From the NCBI GenBank assembly GCA_002373205.1, contig DFJV01000035.1, positions 929 to 22,314 on the forward strand: a DNA stretch of 21,386 nucleotides, given 5' to 3'. Below the pieces are notes generated by a model that made no database searches, was not told where the DNA came from, and worked only from the letters and a program-made list of their open reading frames with translations. A program made the translations under genes and the position numbers. Below are positions 1 through 7,066 of this stretch, piece by piece; the first letter of the stretch is position 1, and every line of letters starts with the position of its first letter. Source of the DNA: Treponema sp. UBA3662 (lineage in GTDB: Bacteria; Spirochaetota; Spirochaetia; Treponematales; Treponemataceae).

Positions 1-15
1 CCTTTCCCGGCACGG

Positions 16-37
16 TTTAGGGGTTGTCACCCCTAAA
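16..37. repeat. Hairpin repeat, AGGGGT/ACCCCT type
   Basis: A perfect 9-base inverted repeat (TTTAGGGGT / ACCCCTAAA) around a TGTC loop. A related hairpin with the same AGGGGT/ACCCCT core, also followed by a run of A then CCCC, lies at 1471-1492. No T-tract follows on either strand, so it is not a clear terminator. It is probably one of the interspersed palindromes of this genome. Confidence 0.45.
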
Positions 38-138
38 AACCCCAATTTTATTCTAAACGAACATAAAAAATTGGTATTCATTAAGGTGACATTAGTAAAC
101 GGTGTTGCTTTCTTTATTTGCTGATTAGTATAGCATAT

Positions 139-166
139 TTTACAAATTGTTGCTATATGCTATAAT
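139..166 (+). promoter_or_regulatory. metA promoter (extended -10)
   Basis: TTTACA (139-144), a 16-base spacer, then TATAAT (161-166), with TG one base upstream of the -10 (158-159) giving an extended -10. Transcription should start near 173, leaving a leader of about 20 bases that carries AGGAG (183-187). That leader is too short for a SAM riboswitch. Confidence 0.75.
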
Positions 167-192
167 GTGCACAAAATAATGTAGGAGTCTTT

Positions 193-1113
193 ATGCCTAT
201 AAAAATAGATGCGGATTTGCCGGCAAGGCAGGTCTTGGAAAGTGAAAATATATTCGTAATGACGTCCGAGCGCGCCGCCACCCAGGACATACGCCCTCTG
301 GAAATTGCCATCGTAAACCTCATGCCAACAAAAGAGGTTACGGAAACCCAGCTTCTGCGCCTCTTGAGCAACACTCCGCTCCAGATAAACATTTCCTTGG
401 TGCGCATGGAAAATCATGTTAGCCGCCACACGGATTCAAGCCATCTGGAAAGATTCTACATCTCATCCGACGAAGTCTTCAGCAAAAAATTCGACGGAAT
501 GATAATAACAGGAGCCCCCGTCGAACAGCTTGACTTTGAGCAAGTTGACTACTGGGAAGACCTTTGCCGCATAATGGACTACGCCAAGAAAAACGCCTAC
601 TGCACCCTCTTTTTGTGCTGGGGGGCAATGGCCGGCCTTTACCACTTCTACGGAATCCCCAAGTACGTAATGCAAAGAAAGTATTCGGGAATCTTCTACA
701 GCGACCTGCTTGCACCAACCGACCCACTTTGCCGAGGCTTTGACGACTGCTTCCCCGTGCCAACCTCCCGCTACACCATAATCAAGGACCAGGACGTACT
801 TGCAAACCCCAAGCTGGAACTTCTTGCCACAAGCCCCGTCAGCGGAGTAACCATTGTAAAGTCAAAGGACAACCGCTCAATCTTCATGACTGGCCACCTC
901 GAATACGACAGCGACACCATTGCCAAGGAATACAGCCGCGACATCAGCAAGGGCCTGGATATCCACATGCCGGAAAACTACTTTACGGACAACAACCCAT
1001 CCCTCCCGGTCAAGTCCAAGTGGAGGAGCACCGCCCACCTTTTCTACTCCAACTGGCTCAACTACTACGTCTACCAGACAACGCCATACCTTCTTAACGA
1101 AATAAAGGAGTAG
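193..1113 (+). CDS. metA: Homoserine O-acetyltransferase (MetA family)
   Basis: This cytoplasmic enzyme activates homoserine by O-acylation in methionine synthesis. The 306 residues match the usual MetA length. The catalytic triad falls at the positions known from E. coli MetA: Cys142 (in FLCWGAMAGLYHFYGIPK), His235 and Glu237 (in TGHLEYD). Residue 111 is glutamate (GAPVEQLDF). In characterised MetA proteins Glu111 goes with acetyl-CoA and Gly111 with succinyl-CoA, so O-acetylhomoserine is the predicted product although the family is often labelled succinyltransferase. The start is supported by AGGAG five bases upstream and by the promoter at 139-166. No other methionine gene adjoins it. The family call is firm; the acyl donor is inferred from one residue. 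Confidence 0.96.
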   Translation: MPIKIDADLPARQVLESENIFVMTSERAATQDIRPLEIAIVNLMPTKEVTETQLLRLLSNTPLQINISLVRMENHVSRHTDSSHLERFYISSDEVFSKKFDGMIITGAPVEQLDFEQVDYWEDLCRIMDYAKKNAYCTLFLCWGAMAGLYHFYGIPKYVMQRKYSGIFYSDLLAPTDPLCRGFDDCFPVPTSRYTIIKDQDVLANPKLELLATSPVSGVTIVKSKDNRSIFMTGHLEYDSDTIAKEYSRDISKGLDIHMPENYFTDNNPSLPVKSKWRSTAHLFYSNWLNYYVYQTTPYLLNEIKE

Positions 1114-1239
1114 GGCAAGTCAATAAAAATAATAATGAGGGGAAAAGCCTGAAAATCAATTTTCATAAAATATTTAGACAGGTAACCAAAAAAACGTAGT
1201 TAAAATTAATTTCTTTTATGTTTCTATGCCAATTAGACC

Positions 1240-1272
1240 GGAAATCAGTTTTGTGTGCAGCGGAAGGCAAAG
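1240..1272. repeat. Half-copy of GGAAATC palindromic element
   Basis: Begins GGAAATCAGTTTTG and continues TGTGCAGCGGAAGGC. The element at 5145-5220 carries the reverse complement of this core (GCCTTCCGCTGCACA) behind the same left arm, so the core occurs in both orientations. The right arm is missing here. Confidence 0.55.
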
Positions 1273-1382
1273 GCGGCTGAAAACACGCATAGCTTGAAAC
1301 TTCGTTGCGGGTACGGAGCGGAACGAACGAAGTGAGTTTAATTTCCTATTCCGCGACACCGCGGGGTTTCAGACGGATTTGC

Positions 1383-1412
1383 CTGGGAGCGAAACACAAA
1401 ATTGATTTCCGA
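1383..1412. repeat. Right half of GGAAATC palindromic element
   Basis: GGGAGCGAAACACAAAATTG followed by ATTTCC matches the right two thirds of the complete element at 12489-12530 almost base for base. The left arm is degraded to GGATTTG. Confidence 0.6.
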
Positions 1413-1517
1413 GGGGAAAAGCCTTTCCCCTGGCCTCAGCCCTGCGGTCTTCGGCACACCCCATTCTCCTAGGGGTTGCTGACCGCACCCCTAAAACCCC
1501 GGCTGCTAGCAAATCGT

Positions 1518-1612
1518 TCCCTGAGCCTGTCGAAGGGGATAGCTGTTTGTCATTCATCGGTTCGACAGGCTCACCGACCGCAAGCAAATTGCTCCCTGAG
1601 CTTGTCTAAGGG
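1518..1612. repeat. Cluster of three CCCTGAGC-type REP-like units
   Basis: Units at 1518-1538 (CCCTGAGCCTGTCGAAGGGG), 1559-1575 (inverted: TTCGACAGGCTCA) and 1593-1612 (CCCTGAGCTTGTCTAAGGG). The first and third are also preceded by similar AGCAAAT sequence. The same unit occurs at 17150-17170 and 17229-17249. This palindrome type is widespread between bacterial genes and can be transcribed into hairpins. Confidence 0.7.
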
Positions 1613-1833
1613 AAATGCAATCTTACGGAAAGCAAAGGCAGAAGATATAAATTCAATGTGGACGAATATTTTGCAGGATAGGGGCAATTCTTTCTGCCAT
1701 ATTTCATCCCGCGGGGGCGTTACGGGGGCGGCTAGCCCCTGTAGAGAGGGTAGCACGCAACGGAGTGCGGGCGCAGGGGGAGACTTCCCCCTCCTAAGAC
1801 AACGGAATTTTCCTCTAAAAACTCCAAATTCTC

Positions 1834-1862
1834 TTTACAAAAGGCTTGGTAAAGGGTATTAT
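1834..1862 (+). promoter_or_regulatory. Promoter of solute-binding protein gene, nearly leaderless
   Basis: TTTACA (1834-1839), a 17-base spacer, TATTAT (1857-1862). Eight bases separate the -10 from the ATG at 1871, which puts the predicted start of transcription about two bases before the codon. The only SD-like sequence (AAAGGG, 1851-1856) is too far from the ATG and would not be transcribed. Confidence 0.55.
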
Positions 1863-1870
1863 TTTTTTTA

Positions 1871-3436
1871 ATGAAGCGTTTTACTTATTTACTTTTGGCA
1901 TTGCCGGTCTTGTTTTGTCTGGCCGCGCTAACATTTATTTTTCATGCTCCTGCCGACAATCTTTCTAGGCACGTAAAAATAACATACCTAACGATAGGAA
2001 ATCCTCCGCCCAATAATTCTACAAGGGAAGTTCTTGACGCGCTGAACAAGGTCCTTACGGAAAAAGTCAATGCGGAACTGGAGCTTATCTATGTACCCTG
2101 GGACGACTACATGCTAAACTACAACCGCCTGCTTTCCAACAAGGGAACCTGCCTGGATCTTGTGGGAACTGCATCAGACTGGCTTGAAGCATGGCCGAAT
2201 GTTCAGAGGGGAGCCTTTATGCCGCTTTCAGTATCCATGCTAAGGAAGAACTGCCCCTATACTTTTTCCAAGGTTCCCTACGAGCACTGGGACGGATGCA
2301 GCTTTAACGGAAGAATCTACCTTATACCGGAAGACAATTACGTTCAGTGGATAAACCACGGCTTTATGTACCGGGGTGACTGGGCAAAAGAGGCCGGGCT
2401 GGAAAAGGGAATCCAGTGCTGGGAGGATATTCTTCCCTATTGCAAGTACGTCCGCGAAAAGAACTATGTTGAATACCCCTTCAAGTGCCAGTCAACCAGA
2501 AGCATAGCCGTAACGCTTTCCAACGGATACATTTTTTCCAAGAGCCTTTACATTCCGCTGGACGGAGTTCTTGCAAACCTTATGTTTGGGGTTAGCCGCG
2601 ACAACACGGAAAAGATTTATTCCCCCTACTACGAAGGTGACGAGCTGCTTGCCTTTGCAAAGCTTATGAAGGAATGGAACAAGGCTGGCGTTTGGCCAAG
2701 CGACGTGCTCTCCGGCTACGACTGGAACAACCGCGAGGAATTTATTGCCGGAAGGTCTGCTCTTGAATGCCACCACACGGACACTTTTTATTCAATCGTT
2801 GGACCCAAGCTTAAGGCCAACTTTCCCGATGCAGACTGCAGCTTCTTCTGGTTTGGAAAGGAAAGCGGAAACCTTGTGCGCACAACGCTCACCCACGGGG
2901 CAATGGCTGTCTACGCAAAAAGCAAATACCCTGAGCGGGCGCTAAAAGTCTACGACCTTTTGCGTAACGACCCCGAATGCTACTACCTTATGAACTATGG
3001 CATACGAGGAAAGCAGTACATCATAAAAGACGATGGATTCCGTGGCTACCCCGAAGGCTACAATCCGGAGCGCGACAGTTTTTCCACAAATTTCTGGTGG
3101 GGCCGCAACGACCAGCTGGAAGTCCGCACATCCGAAAACTGCTGGGACAAATACGAAGAGCTTGTTGCCCAGTACGACAAGGTTGCAATAGACTATCCCT
3201 ATCCCGCAATGATTTGGGACTTTTCCGAAATTTCCGCCGAACTGGAAGCAATTGATGCCGTCTGGAACAAGTATATGCTAAAGCTCAGCTTTGGGAAGGT
3301 AGAAAATGAGCAAACCTTTGTAAAAGAATTTAGGGACGAGCTTAAGGCCGCTGGCATAGAAAAAGTCTTGGCCACCCTCCAGATGCAGCTTGACCGCTTC
3401 CGCAGAAAACATTCCAGAAGCAAAATACAGAAATAG
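1871..3436 (+). CDS. ABC-type extracellular solute-binding protein (family 1)
   Basis: 521 residues with an N-terminal hydrophobic segment (about residues 5-24), so exported or membrane-tethered. There is no good lipobox: the Cys at about 17 follows Leu-Phe. The body looks like a family 1 binding protein of the LplA/YtcQ kind used for oligosaccharide uptake. It has an early beta-strand with LEVIYVPWDDY-like sequence, a DLVGTASDW segment, many Trp/Tyr residues suited to sugar stacking, and a C-terminal part resembling the DUF3502 region. The substrate cannot be told. No permease or ATPase gene adjoins it, so it is an orphan receptor or works with components elsewhere. The start lacks an SD; see the promoter at 1834-1862. 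The next gene follows after 19 bases and may be co-transcribed. Confidence 0.8.
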   Translation: MKRFTYLLLALPVLFCLAALTFIFHAPADNLSRHVKITYLTIGNPPPNNSTREVLDALNKVLTEKVNAELELIYVPWDDYMLNYNRLLSNKGTCLDLVGTASDWLEAWPNVQRGAFMPLSVSMLRKNCPYTFSKVPYEHWDGCSFNGRIYLIPEDNYVQWINHGFMYRGDWAKEAGLEKGIQCWEDILPYCKYVREKNYVEYPFKCQSTRSIAVTLSNGYIFSKSLYIPLDGVLANLMFGVSRDNTEKIYSPYYEGDELLAFAKLMKEWNKAGVWPSDVLSGYDWNNREEFIAGRSALECHHTDTFYSIVGPKLKANFPDADCSFFWFGKESGNLVRTTLTHGAMAVYAKSKYPERALKVYDLLRNDPECYYLMNYGIRGKQYIIKDDGFRGYPEGYNPERDSFSTNFWWGRNDQLEVRTSENCWDKYEELVAQYDKVAIDYPYPAMIWDFSEISAELEAIDAVWNKYMLKLSFGKVENEQTFVKEFRDELKAAGIEKVLATLQMQLDRFRRKHSRSKIQK

Positions 3437-3455
3437 TTTAGCCGCAGGAGAAAAA

Positions 3456-4298
3456 ATGGAAGACTTTATTGGTTATTCAGTTAAAGAAAAATTGAGCACT
3501 TTATTTTCAGCAGTTTTTATCTCTGCATTGGCTGTCTTTTTGTTGATTGAAGGGAGTGAGCCTATAGCGTTTCCTCTTGTTATGCTGGCTTTAGTTTTTT
3601 TTTATATCAAGGAAAAACGATCTGTTTGGAATAAATATAAAATCGAAAATAATTTTCTAATCATAAAAAGATTCAAAAAAATGCAAATGTTCGATCTTGG
3701 TATCGTGGAAAAGGTAATGGTAAAAGGAGATGCGCTTATATTAAAGTTTCAATGTGAGGTATTTAAAATTTTTGCTGATAAAAATGCATCCAAAATAATC
3801 GAGTACTTTTTCAAGAATAATATTGAGTCAATTTATAATAAAAAGTTTGCTGATCTTGATGAATCTAAGCGCTTAATTAATGTTGATGAATCGTATTCAA
3901 AAAAACATGGAAGGCTAGTTGCAATTCTTATATTCATAATTTCTGTATTATGCTGTATTGATCTTATTGTTGAAAGGACTAATGACTTTGCAATTTATGT
4001 TTTTATAGCATTTTTTGGATTGCTTGCTGCTATAGCTTTTGTGGCCTTTATTTTATCTTTTAGAAAAAAAACATATTCAGGCAAGGAAGATGAATATATT
4101 GATAAAGATGGTTTCCATCTTATGAATGAGTTTATACCATTTTCTGAAATTTCTGAAATGGCCAAAATTGTAAAGAAATGGAATCTTGTTAATTTAAAAT
4201 TGAAAACAAAAGACAATAAGGAATATGAAATATCAACAGTAGGTTTTAATGGTGATGTTTTATATGAAATGTATCTGACAAAAAAAATCAACAAATAA
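3456..4298 (+). CDS. Unknown four-helix membrane protein, probable tandem repeat
   Basis: 280 residues from the ATG at 3456, chosen because AGGAG (3446-3450) lies five bases upstream. An earlier in-frame ATG at 3390 would overlap the previous gene by 47 bases and has no SD. The protein appears to have two similar halves. Each has a pair of hydrophobic helices (about residues 13-50 and 150-200) followed by a soluble beta-rich segment of 70-90 residues, an order reminiscent of bacterial PH-like membrane proteins. No catalytic motif is visible. The gene is clearly more AT-rich than the genes on both sides, which suggests transfer or weak codon selection. Function unknown. Confidence 0.75.
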   Translation: MEDFIGYSVKEKLSTLFSAVFISALAVFLLIEGSEPIAFPLVMLALVFFYIKEKRSVWNKYKIENNFLIIKRFKKMQMFDLGIVEKVMVKGDALILKFQCEVFKIFADKNASKIIEYFFKNNIESIYNKKFADLDESKRLINVDESYSKKHGRLVAILIFIISVLCCIDLIVERTNDFAIYVFIAFFGLLAAIAFVAFILSFRKKTYSGKEDEYIDKDGFHLMNEFIPFSEISEMAKIVKKWNLVNLKLKTKDNKEYEISTVGFNGDVLYEMYLTKKINK

Positions 4299-4331
4299 AA
4301 AAGGCCTAAAAGGAATGTCCTCTTAGACCTT
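4294..4331 (-). terminator. Rho-independent terminator after tRNA-Arg
   Basis: Read on the minus strand, a long stem (AAGGTCTAAGAGGA ... TTCCTTTTAGGCCTT, with a few wobbles) is followed by a run of T. It ends the efp-tRNA transcript. The plus strand has no T-tract, so it does not serve the convergent gene at 3456-4298. Confidence 0.8.
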
Positions 4332-4334
4332 GAA

Positions 4335-4408
4335 TGACCCTGGCGGGAATCGAACTCGCAACCTTCAGCTTAGGAGGCTAACGCTCTATCCAATTGAGCT
4401 ACAGGATC
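4335..4408 (-). tRNA. tRNA-Arg (anticodon CCU)
   Basis: A complete cloverleaf on the minus strand. The acceptor stem GATCCTG pairs with CAGGGTC, with one T-G wobble and discriminator A. The D-arm is AGCTCAATTGGATAGAGC, the anticodon loop is CTCCTAA (CCT at 34-36) on a stem TTAGC/GCTGA, and the T-arm contains GTTCGATTC. The 3' CCA is not encoded and must be added. It reads AGG codons. It follows efp by 65 bases on the same strand with no promoter seen between, so the two are probably co-transcribed. Confidence 0.96.
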
Positions 4409-4423
4409 AGATATGCATCAGAA

Positions 4424-4453
4424 GCAACCCGAGGCTTTTGGGCTTCAGGCTGC
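4424..4453 (-). other. Strong hairpin between efp and tRNA-Arg
   Basis: On the minus strand GCAGCCTGAAGC and GCCTCGGGTTGC can pair (11 of 12 positions, two wobbles) around a six-base loop. No T-tract follows, so it is more likely a stability or processing element separating the mRNA from the tRNA than a terminator. Confidence 0.45.
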
Positions 4454-4473
4454 CGCTGTTGTTTTTGCATTAA

Positions 4474-5055
4474 TTATTTTGCGCGTTCAACGAATGAACC
4501 GTCGCGTGTGTCAATTACGATGCGGTCTTCTGTGTTGCAGAAGAGAGGAACGCGGACTTCAATGTCTGTGTCCAAAGTTGCAGGCTTGAGGGACTTACCA
4601 GAAGTATCGCCCTTGATTCCTGGTTCGCAGTACTTGATTACGCGGGTAACCTTTATAGGAAGGTCAACACCAACTGGCTTTCCTTCGTAGTATGTTACCT
4701 TGAGCTCAAAGTCGTCATCGTCACCTTCGGTTTCTGATGGCTTAAGGTAGCCAGCGTTGTCTCCGAGGTCTTCTTTTGTAAGGATTACGTCGTTGTACTC
4801 TGCATCCATGAAGTGATAGTCTTCACCGTCAATGTAGGAAAGTTTTACTGTTTTTTCTTCAAGGTCTACTTCCTGGAATTTTTCGCCAGCATCAATTCCC
4901 AAATCCTGTGTGCTACCGGTAACGATGTTCTTTACGCGAAGATTAACTGTGATTCCCTGGCGGCCACCCTTCTGACCGAGCTTTTTCTGAACAATAAAAG
5001 GAGAACCTTCAAAAACAAAGGCAGAACCTACTTTGATTTCATTTGTTGATATCAT
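4474..5055 (-). CDS. efp: Translation elongation factor P, Arg-tip subtype
   Basis: 193 residues, three-domain EF-P. It enters the ribosomal E site and helps form peptide bonds at proline stretches. The C-terminal region is typical (PGIKGDTSGKSLKPATLD, then IVIDTRDGSFVERAK). Ungapped alignment of the N-terminal domain places Arg32 (KGGRQG) where E. coli EF-P has its modified lysine (PGKGQ). The surrounding IVQKK...GGRQ resembles Pseudomonas EF-P (VIQKA...SGRN), whose Arg32 is rhamnosylated by EarP. A similar modification is an inference; neither earP nor epmA/epmB is in the window. The start is supported by GAAGGA nine bases upstream and the promoter at 5096-5124. Confidence 0.95.
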   Translation of the reverse strand: MISTNEIKVGSAFVFEGSPFIVQKKLGQKGGRQGITVNLRVKNIVTGSTQDLGIDAGEKFQEVDLEEKTVKLSYIDGEDYHFMDAEYNDVILTKEDLGDNAGYLKPSETEGDDDDFELKVTYYEGKPVGVDLPIKVTRVIKYCEPGIKGDTSGKSLKPATLDTDIEVRVPLFCNTEDRIVIDTRDGSFVERAK

Positions 5056-5095
5056 AATTTATCTTCCTTCAATAAAAAAATCTAGATTTCTTACA

Positions 5096-5124
5096 ATTAT
5101 ATATAAATCGCAGAAAAGTTTCAA
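5096..5124 (-). promoter_or_regulatory. efp promoter
   Basis: On the minus strand TTGAAA (5124-5119), 17 bases, TATAAT (5101-5096). The predicted start near 5089 leaves a leader of about 33 bases with a normal SD, in contrast to the leaderless-looking genes nearby. Confidence 0.7.
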
Positions 5125-5144
5125 TAGCTCGGGCGGTAATTGCA

Positions 5145-5220
5145 CGGAAATCAATTTTGCCTTCCGCTGCACACATACACCGTAGCAAGTGCGTACGGTG
5201 TACCCGAAGGGAGATTTCCG
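5145..5220. repeat. GGAAATC-flanked palindromic element, expanded form
   Basis: Bounded by perfect 8-base inverted ends (CGGAAATC / GATTTCCG). Inside are AATTTTGCCTTCCGCTGCAC, the inverted form of the core at 1246-1268, and a second hairpin (ACACCGTA / TACGGTGT). A short open frame across it on the minus strand is repeat-derived. Confidence 0.6.
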
Positions 5221-5330
5221 GTTTCGTTAGCATAGGAAAAATAAAAGAAACCGATTTCCTCTGTATATTTTTTCGATTACCTTCCATCATATTTTATGAA
5301 AACTGATTTTCATGCGGTAATTAGCTGCAT

Positions 5331-6485
5331 TCACTGGGAATCTTTTTTGCTGACGGATGTTCCAGCCTGTCGCCACCAGCGGTCTTCGTAAAGTTCCGGC
5401 TCTTCGGGGTTTGCCCTTTGGCTGATGAATGGCGTAATTACCATTAGGCCTTCTTTTTTTGCTGCCCTTAAGAAGCGCTCCACCGGGTCGTCCCAGCCGT
5501 GGCGGGAAAGCACTATTGCCCCCCAGTGGATTGGCATGGCAACTTTTGCGCCCAGTATTTTGGCCGCTTCCACGGACTGCTCGGGGAACATGTGCACTTT
5601 TGGCCACTGCATGTCGTACTGGCCACATTCCATTATGGCAAGGTCAAAGTCTCCGAACTTTTCGTGGATTTTTTGGAAGTGTCCGCCAAAGCCAGAGTCT
5701 CCGCTTTCAAAGACCTTGTGGTGCTCGTCCTTTAGTACCCAGCTGCACCAGAGTGTGTTCATCCTGTCTGTAAGGCCCCTGCCCGAAAAATGCTTGGCCG
5801 GAGTGCATGTAATGGAAAGGCCTTTTTCTTCCGTCTCTTCCCACCATGCCATGTTTGTGATTTTTTGCTTTTGCACGCCCCAGCGCTCAAGGTGCTTTTC
5901 TACTCCAAGAGGAACAATGTAGCGCCTTACCTTTTTGTCTATTTTGCGGATAAGGTCATAGTCAAGGTGGTCGTAGTGGTCGTGGGAAAGAAGCAGGATG
6001 TCTGTCTCCGGCAAGTCCTCCGCAGAAAGTCCCGGTTTTGAATAGCGGCGGCTTCCTACAAAGGAGACAGGTGAAATCATCTCGGAAAAGACCGGGTCAA
6101 CAAGAATATTCATGCCGTGCATCTGTATGAGCAGTGAAGAGTGTCCGAACCATGTTACGCGGACTTCCTCTTTGCTGACGGGGGAAAAATCCGGCTTCTT
6201 TGTGGGAAAGTCAAAGTTTGGGCGGGTTGCTCGGCCTGAAATTTTCATTGGGTCGGGGGCAGGATTCTTCTGCATGGAAAGGACAGAAAAATCCTCTTCG
6301 TTGTGGAATTTTTTACCGTCAAAGTTTAATGCCCTGCGGGAATAGTCCTTTCGGTCTTCCTCGCTTGCCCTGCCGCCAAAAGGCTTCCATGCCCTTAGAA
6401 AGATGAATGCAAAAAGCGTTACCGCCACAAGGAGTAGCGCAATGCCTATGCCGATGTATGCCAAAATATGAAGGAACTTGCTCAT
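5331..6485 (-). CDS. Membrane-anchored MBL-fold hydrolase (UlaG/NAPE-PLD-like)
   Basis: 384 residues. One N-terminal membrane helix (about residues 8-30) anchors a metallo-beta-lactamase-fold domain. The fold motifs appear in order: TWFGHSSLLI (111-120) and ILVDPVFS, the metal site HDHYDH (His168, Asp169, His170, Asp172, His173), then His232 (PAKHFSGRG), Asp263 (ESGDSGFGGHF) and His320 (MPIHWGA). This is the binuclear zinc arrangement of the COG2220 group, which includes UlaG lactonases, RomA-type proteins and NAPE-hydrolysing phospholipase D. The RGLTDRMNTLWCSW segment favours the RomA/NAPE-PLD branch, so a phospholipid or other phosphodiester substrate is possible but unproven. The gene has no SD at its ATG and appears leaderless (promoter 6492-6520). 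Confidence 0.88.
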   Translation of the reverse strand: MSKFLHILAYIGIGIALLLVAVTLFAFIFLRAWKPFGGRASEEDRKDYSRRALNFDGKKFHNEEDFSVLSMQKNPAPDPMKISGRATRPNFDFPTKKPDFSPVSKEEVRVTWFGHSSLLIQMHGMNILVDPVFSEMISPVSFVGSRRYSKPGLSAEDLPETDILLLSHDHYDHLDYDLIRKIDKKVRRYIVPLGVEKHLERWGVQKQKITNMAWWEETEEKGLSITCTPAKHFSGRGLTDRMNTLWCSWVLKDEHHKVFESGDSGFGGHFQKIHEKFGDFDLAIMECGQYDMQWPKVHMFPEQSVEAAKILGAKVAMPIHWGAIVLSRHGWDDPVERFLRAAKKEGLMVITPFISQRANPEEPELYEDRWWRQAGTSVSKKDSQ

Positions 6486-6491
6486 GAGTAT

Positions 6492-6520
6492 AATATAGTA
6501 AAAAAATGACTTTGTGCCAA
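6492..6520 (-). promoter_or_regulatory. Promoter of MBL hydrolase, predicted leaderless
   Basis: On the minus strand TTGGCA (6520-6515), 17 bases, TATATT (6497-6492). Exactly six bases separate the -10 from the ATG, so +1 should be the A of the start codon at 6485. No SD is present. Confidence 0.6.
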
Positions 6521-6572
6521 TTAAAAATAAAAATCAAATTTTTTATGAATCCAAAGATTGAATGTATTCATT

Positions 6573-6896
6573 TTATTTGTGTGTTCTCATTTCTTCCAAA
6601 AGAGCTATGACTGATTTTTTGTCGTTCTCCGAAAGCTGTACAAATATGGAAAGAAACTTTGTTGCCTGCTCGGATTTCTGGAATTCATTTTTTAACTTTC
6701 GACCTTCTACAAGTTCCTCGACCGAAATATTCAGTGCCTTTGCAATTTTTACAGCGGAGTCAATGTTGGGCAGGGCATCGTGATTGTTTATGTAATTGCG
6801 CAAAGTGTTAACGCTGATTCCTGTCTTTTCTGAAAGTTCCTTGGGCTTTATGTCCTGAAATTCCATCTCTTCCCTTAAGTTCTCTTTGAATCCCAT
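6573..6896 (-). CDS. XRE-family HTH transcriptional repressor
   Basis: 107 residues. An N-terminal helix-turn-helix domain of the Cro/CI (HTH_3) type covers about residues 4-65, with PKELSEKTGISVNTLRNYI as helices 2-3 and ALNISVEELVEG closing the domain. A short helical C-terminus (about 66-107) probably dimerises it. The start at 6896 keeps the first HTH helix; its SD (AAGGG, 6898-6902) is unusually close. The in-frame ATG at 6866 has a better-spaced AAGGGA but would cut the domain. It is divergent from the 64-residue gene at 7067 and likely represses it, and itself, through the inverted repeat at 6911-6951. Confidence 0.85.
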   Translation of the reverse strand: MGFKENLREEMEFQDIKPKELSEKTGISVNTLRNYINNHDALPNIDSAVKIAKALNISVEELVEGRKLKNEFQKSEQATKFLSIFVQLSENDKKSVIALLEEMRTHK

Positions 6897-6910
6897 ACCC
6901 TTAAAATTAA

Positions 6911-6951
6911 TCTAAAAAGACGAAATTTTTCTTGACTTGTGTCTTTTTAGA
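6911..6951. promoter_or_regulatory. Inverted-repeat operator between divergent genes
   Basis: A perfect 11-base inverted repeat, TCTAAAAAGAC (6911-6921) and GTCTTTTTAGA (6941-6951), with centres 30 bases apart (about three helical turns). The right half lies inside the -35/-10 spacer of the rightward promoter. That is a classic position for repression by the XRE protein encoded alongside. The protein-site link is inferred. Confidence 0.65.
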
Positions 6952-6959
6952 TTTATAAT
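6932..6959 (+). promoter_or_regulatory. Promoter of the 64-residue gene
   Basis: TTGACT (6932-6937), 16 bases, TATAAT (6954-6959), near consensus. Predicted start about 6966, giving a leader of about 100 bases with several hairpins before the strong SD AAGGAGG (7052-7058). Confidence 0.75.
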
Positions 6960-6966
6960 ATATCTT

Positions 6967-7038
6967 AAAGTGATTAAATTTAATCACTTTTTCCGTCTGA
7001 AAAGATTTTTTTTAGACAAAACAGAAGAGTTTCTTCTG
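6967..7038 (+). promoter_or_regulatory. Three-hairpin 5' leader
   Basis: Just after the predicted start of transcription come three consecutive inverted repeats. The first is a perfect 24-base palindrome (AAAGTGATTAAA and its complement, 6967-6990) followed by T residues. The second is GTCT...AGAC with an A-run/T-run stem (6995-7017). The third is CAGAAGA-GTT-TCTTCTG (7022-7038). The first could also be a DNA operator. Together they could attenuate or protect the transcript. Confidence 0.5.
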
Positions 7039-7066
7039 AATCTACAACTTTAAGGAGGATTTCGAT

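Larger units (their letters stand above)
1114..1870. other. Repeat-rich intergenic region
   Basis: No credible gene lies here; the open frames run through repeats. The region contains a TGAAAAT-CA-ATTTTCA hairpin just after metA (1150-1165), half-copies of the GGAAATC palindrome family (1240-1272 and 1383-1412), a GC-rich hairpin related to the one at 16-37 (1471-1492), three CCCTGAGC-type repeat units (1518-1612), and a G-rich then C-rich stretch (1722-1800) with a GGGGGA/TCCCCC hairpin. The last 40 bases hold the promoter of the next gene. Confidence 0.6.

Noticed and set aside
100..192. SAM or other methionine riboswitch before metA
   Set aside because: The promoter leaves only about 20 bases of leader, too short for any known riboswitch.
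1518..1612. CRISPR array
   Set aside because: Repeats are irregularly spaced, face both ways and diverge, and no cas gene is present.
1476..1871. Open frame of 131 codons on the plus strand
   Set aside because: It translates REP-like units (S-L-S-K-G pattern twice) and G/C-rich repeat, has no SD, and ends overlapping the start of the solute-binding protein gene.
3390..3455. Upstream start for the membrane protein gene
   Set aside because: It overlaps the previous gene by 47 bases without SD, whereas ATG 3456 has AGGAG at proper spacing.
5069..5290. Open frame of 73 codons on the minus strand
   Set aside because: It runs through the palindromic element 5145-5220 and the efp promoter region, and shows no protein-like features.
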